Part shown: in pieces, positions 63,665-64,000 of the stretch
How the letters are laid out: each line of letters begins with the position of its first letter
How positions within the stretch are numbered: the stretch's first letter is position 1
NCBI RefSeq assembly: GCF_010093185.1
Contig: NZ_PDWL01000019.1
Location: 19,415 to 83,414 of the forward strand
Length of the DNA: 64,000 nt
Origin: Pseudoxanthomonas jiangsuensis
GTDB lineage: Bacteria > Pseudomonadota > Gammaproteobacteria > Xanthomonadales > Xanthomonadaceae
Direction: 5' to 3'
Translations under genes and position numbers: made by a program
Notes under the pieces: model-generated
Database searches by the model: none
The model's input: only the letters and a program-made list of their open reading frames with translations
What the model was told of the DNA's origin: nothing

Positions 63665-63796
63665 GCTTTCCGTTCGGTGGCCGATGACCGTGAAGCGGTG
63701 CGGTGCGATGCCTGCTGACGGGAAGTAAAGGAGGAGGCTGCGGCTGCAGGCCGCAGCCGGGGGACATGAGCGGCAGCAGGCATCGTGCCGCACCGC
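63665..63796 (+). ncRNA. RNA-like repeat element, copy B (inverted relative to copy A)
   Basis: On the plus strand: GCTTTCCGTT (63665-63674), a 20-base gap, a 23-bp outer helix (63695-63717 with 63774-63796), the same 5' block ACGGGAAGTAAAGGAGG (63718-63734), a 9-bp hairpin with five-base loop (63736-63758) and the 3' block GGGGGACATGAGCGG (63759-63773). Only the inner seven pairs of the outer helix (CCTGCTG/CAGCAGG) match copy A; the other sixteen differ largely yet still pair, the two mismatches being G.U on this strand. Another hairpin (63797-63804 with 63831-63838, CGCGACAC/GTGTCGCG) follows. Confidence 0.65.
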
Positions 63797-63880
63797 CGCG
63801 ACACAACCTCCCGCCTCCTTGCCGTCTTGCGTGTCGCGGAGCGATCGCCCGTCCGCCCGAGGTTTTGTTTCGTGCAAAGA

Positions 63881-63910
63881 CAAACCCCCAGCCGATTGGC
63901 TGGGGGTTTG
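63881..63910 (-). terminator. Terminator of the rRNA operon
   Basis: A perfect 13-bp stem (63881-63893 with 63898-63910) over a four-base loop lies directly downstream of the 5S gene in its direction of transcription, followed by a T-rich stretch (TCTTTG). Confidence 0.85.
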
Positions 63911-63918
63911 AGGGTAAA

Positions 63919-64000
63919 GACCCTGGCGATGACCTACTCTCGCATGGGAAGCCCACACTACCATCGGCGCTGTTGCGTTTCACTTCCGAGTTCGGGATGG
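63919..64000 (-). rRNA. rrf: 5S ribosomal RNA, 3' part
   Basis: The reverse complement contains CCATCCCGAACTCGGAAGTG, AAACGCAACAGCGCCGATGG and GAGAGTAGGTCATCGCCAGG, the conserved loop B/C, helix III and helix I/IV sequences of bacterial 5S rRNA. The 5' end lies beyond the window edge; the 3' end is placed near 63919 from pairing expectations. The 23S gene is expected outside the window. Confidence 0.95.

Noticed and set aside
63493..63796. Integron attC sites, or a retron msr-msd region
   Set aside because: No RYYYAAC/GTTRRRY core sites and no integrase or reverse transcriptase gene nearby; only the general idea of conserved structure with variable helix sequence is shared.
63493..63796. Classical REP or SMAG-type repeats mobilised by a RAYT
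   Set aside because: The GTAG foot of those elements is absent and the elements have long internal blocks rather than a single short hairpin.
63363..63983. Several short open frames on both strands between the M28 gene and 5S rRNA
   Set aside because: They are produced by the inverted RNA-like elements (the same peptide stretches recur in both copies) and one runs into the rRNA gene.
1..64000. CRISPR array, prophage or insertion sequence
   Set aside because: No regularly spaced direct repeats, integrase, transposase or phage structural genes were seen.

Overview
The window is about 64 kb of very GC-rich (roughly 70%) DNA from a gammaproteobacterium, most likely of the Xanthomonadaceae/Lysobacteraceae (Pseudoxanthomonas, Luteimonas, Lysobacter, Xanthomonas relatives). 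The assignment rests on the xylan-utilisation gene set with a Xanthomonas-type TonB receptor and LacI-type XylR, on 14-bp operators resembling the Xanthomonas xyl-box, and on housekeeping neighbourhoods (plsB, ttcA-rdgC, envC-ctpA). No plasmid, phage or insertion-sequence genes are visible.

Positions 1-44709 form a large glucuronoxylan utilisation locus. The left part (minus strand, 1-5985) holds an aldose epimerase, a cytoplasmic GH43, a GPH-type glycoside symporter and a TonB-dependent receptor. A 430-bp divergent control region carries three operator-like palindromes. From it runs a plus-strand operon (6416-16010): hexuronate transporter, GH115 alpha-glucuronidase, uronate isomerase, GH2 and GH10 endoxylanase. 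After a small unrelated island (MrfA-like helicase, a frameshifted MrfB-like nuclease and a flavin-dependent halogenase-like gene, 16151-21212), a 17-kb minus-strand run (38877 down to 21286) encodes GH67 alpha-glucuronidase, an SGNH esterase, ManD-type mannonate dehydratase, lipoprotein GH43, GH3, fructuronate reductase, and then a 2-keto-3-deoxy-acid branch: FAH-fold dehydratase, ketoglutarate-semialdehyde dehydrogenase, YjhG-type xylonate dehydratase and a GntP permease. The TTG-started LacI regulator (xylR) is divergent from it. The set closes with the xylB-xylA-xylose transporter operon, which has its own operator.

Together these genes describe import of decorated xylo-oligosaccharides, periplasmic removal of glucuronosyl, acetyl and arabinosyl groups, hydrolysis to xylose, the isomerase route for xylose, the hexuronate route for glucuronate to 2-keto-3-deoxygluconate, and a separate Weimberg-like route for aldonate sugars such as xylonate.

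Positions 44893-63359 are mostly ordinary housekeeping genes: GNAT, acid phosphatase, pyrF, plsB, ttcA, rdgC, YgjP-type metalloprotease, SMP-30-like lipoprotein, fadL, rhomboid, DUF1820, ctpA, envC, a seven-repeat probable beta-solenoid protein and an M28 peptidase. A candidate small RNA with its own promoter and terminator lies after pyrF. The window ends inside a 5S rRNA gene (minus strand).

The most unusual structure lies between the M28 gene and the 5S gene (63493-63796): two inverted copies of an RNA-like element in which the unpaired blocks are conserved but the helices have been replaced by different, still self-complementary sequence. In each copy the outer-helix mismatches become G.U pairs on the strand implied by its orientation.
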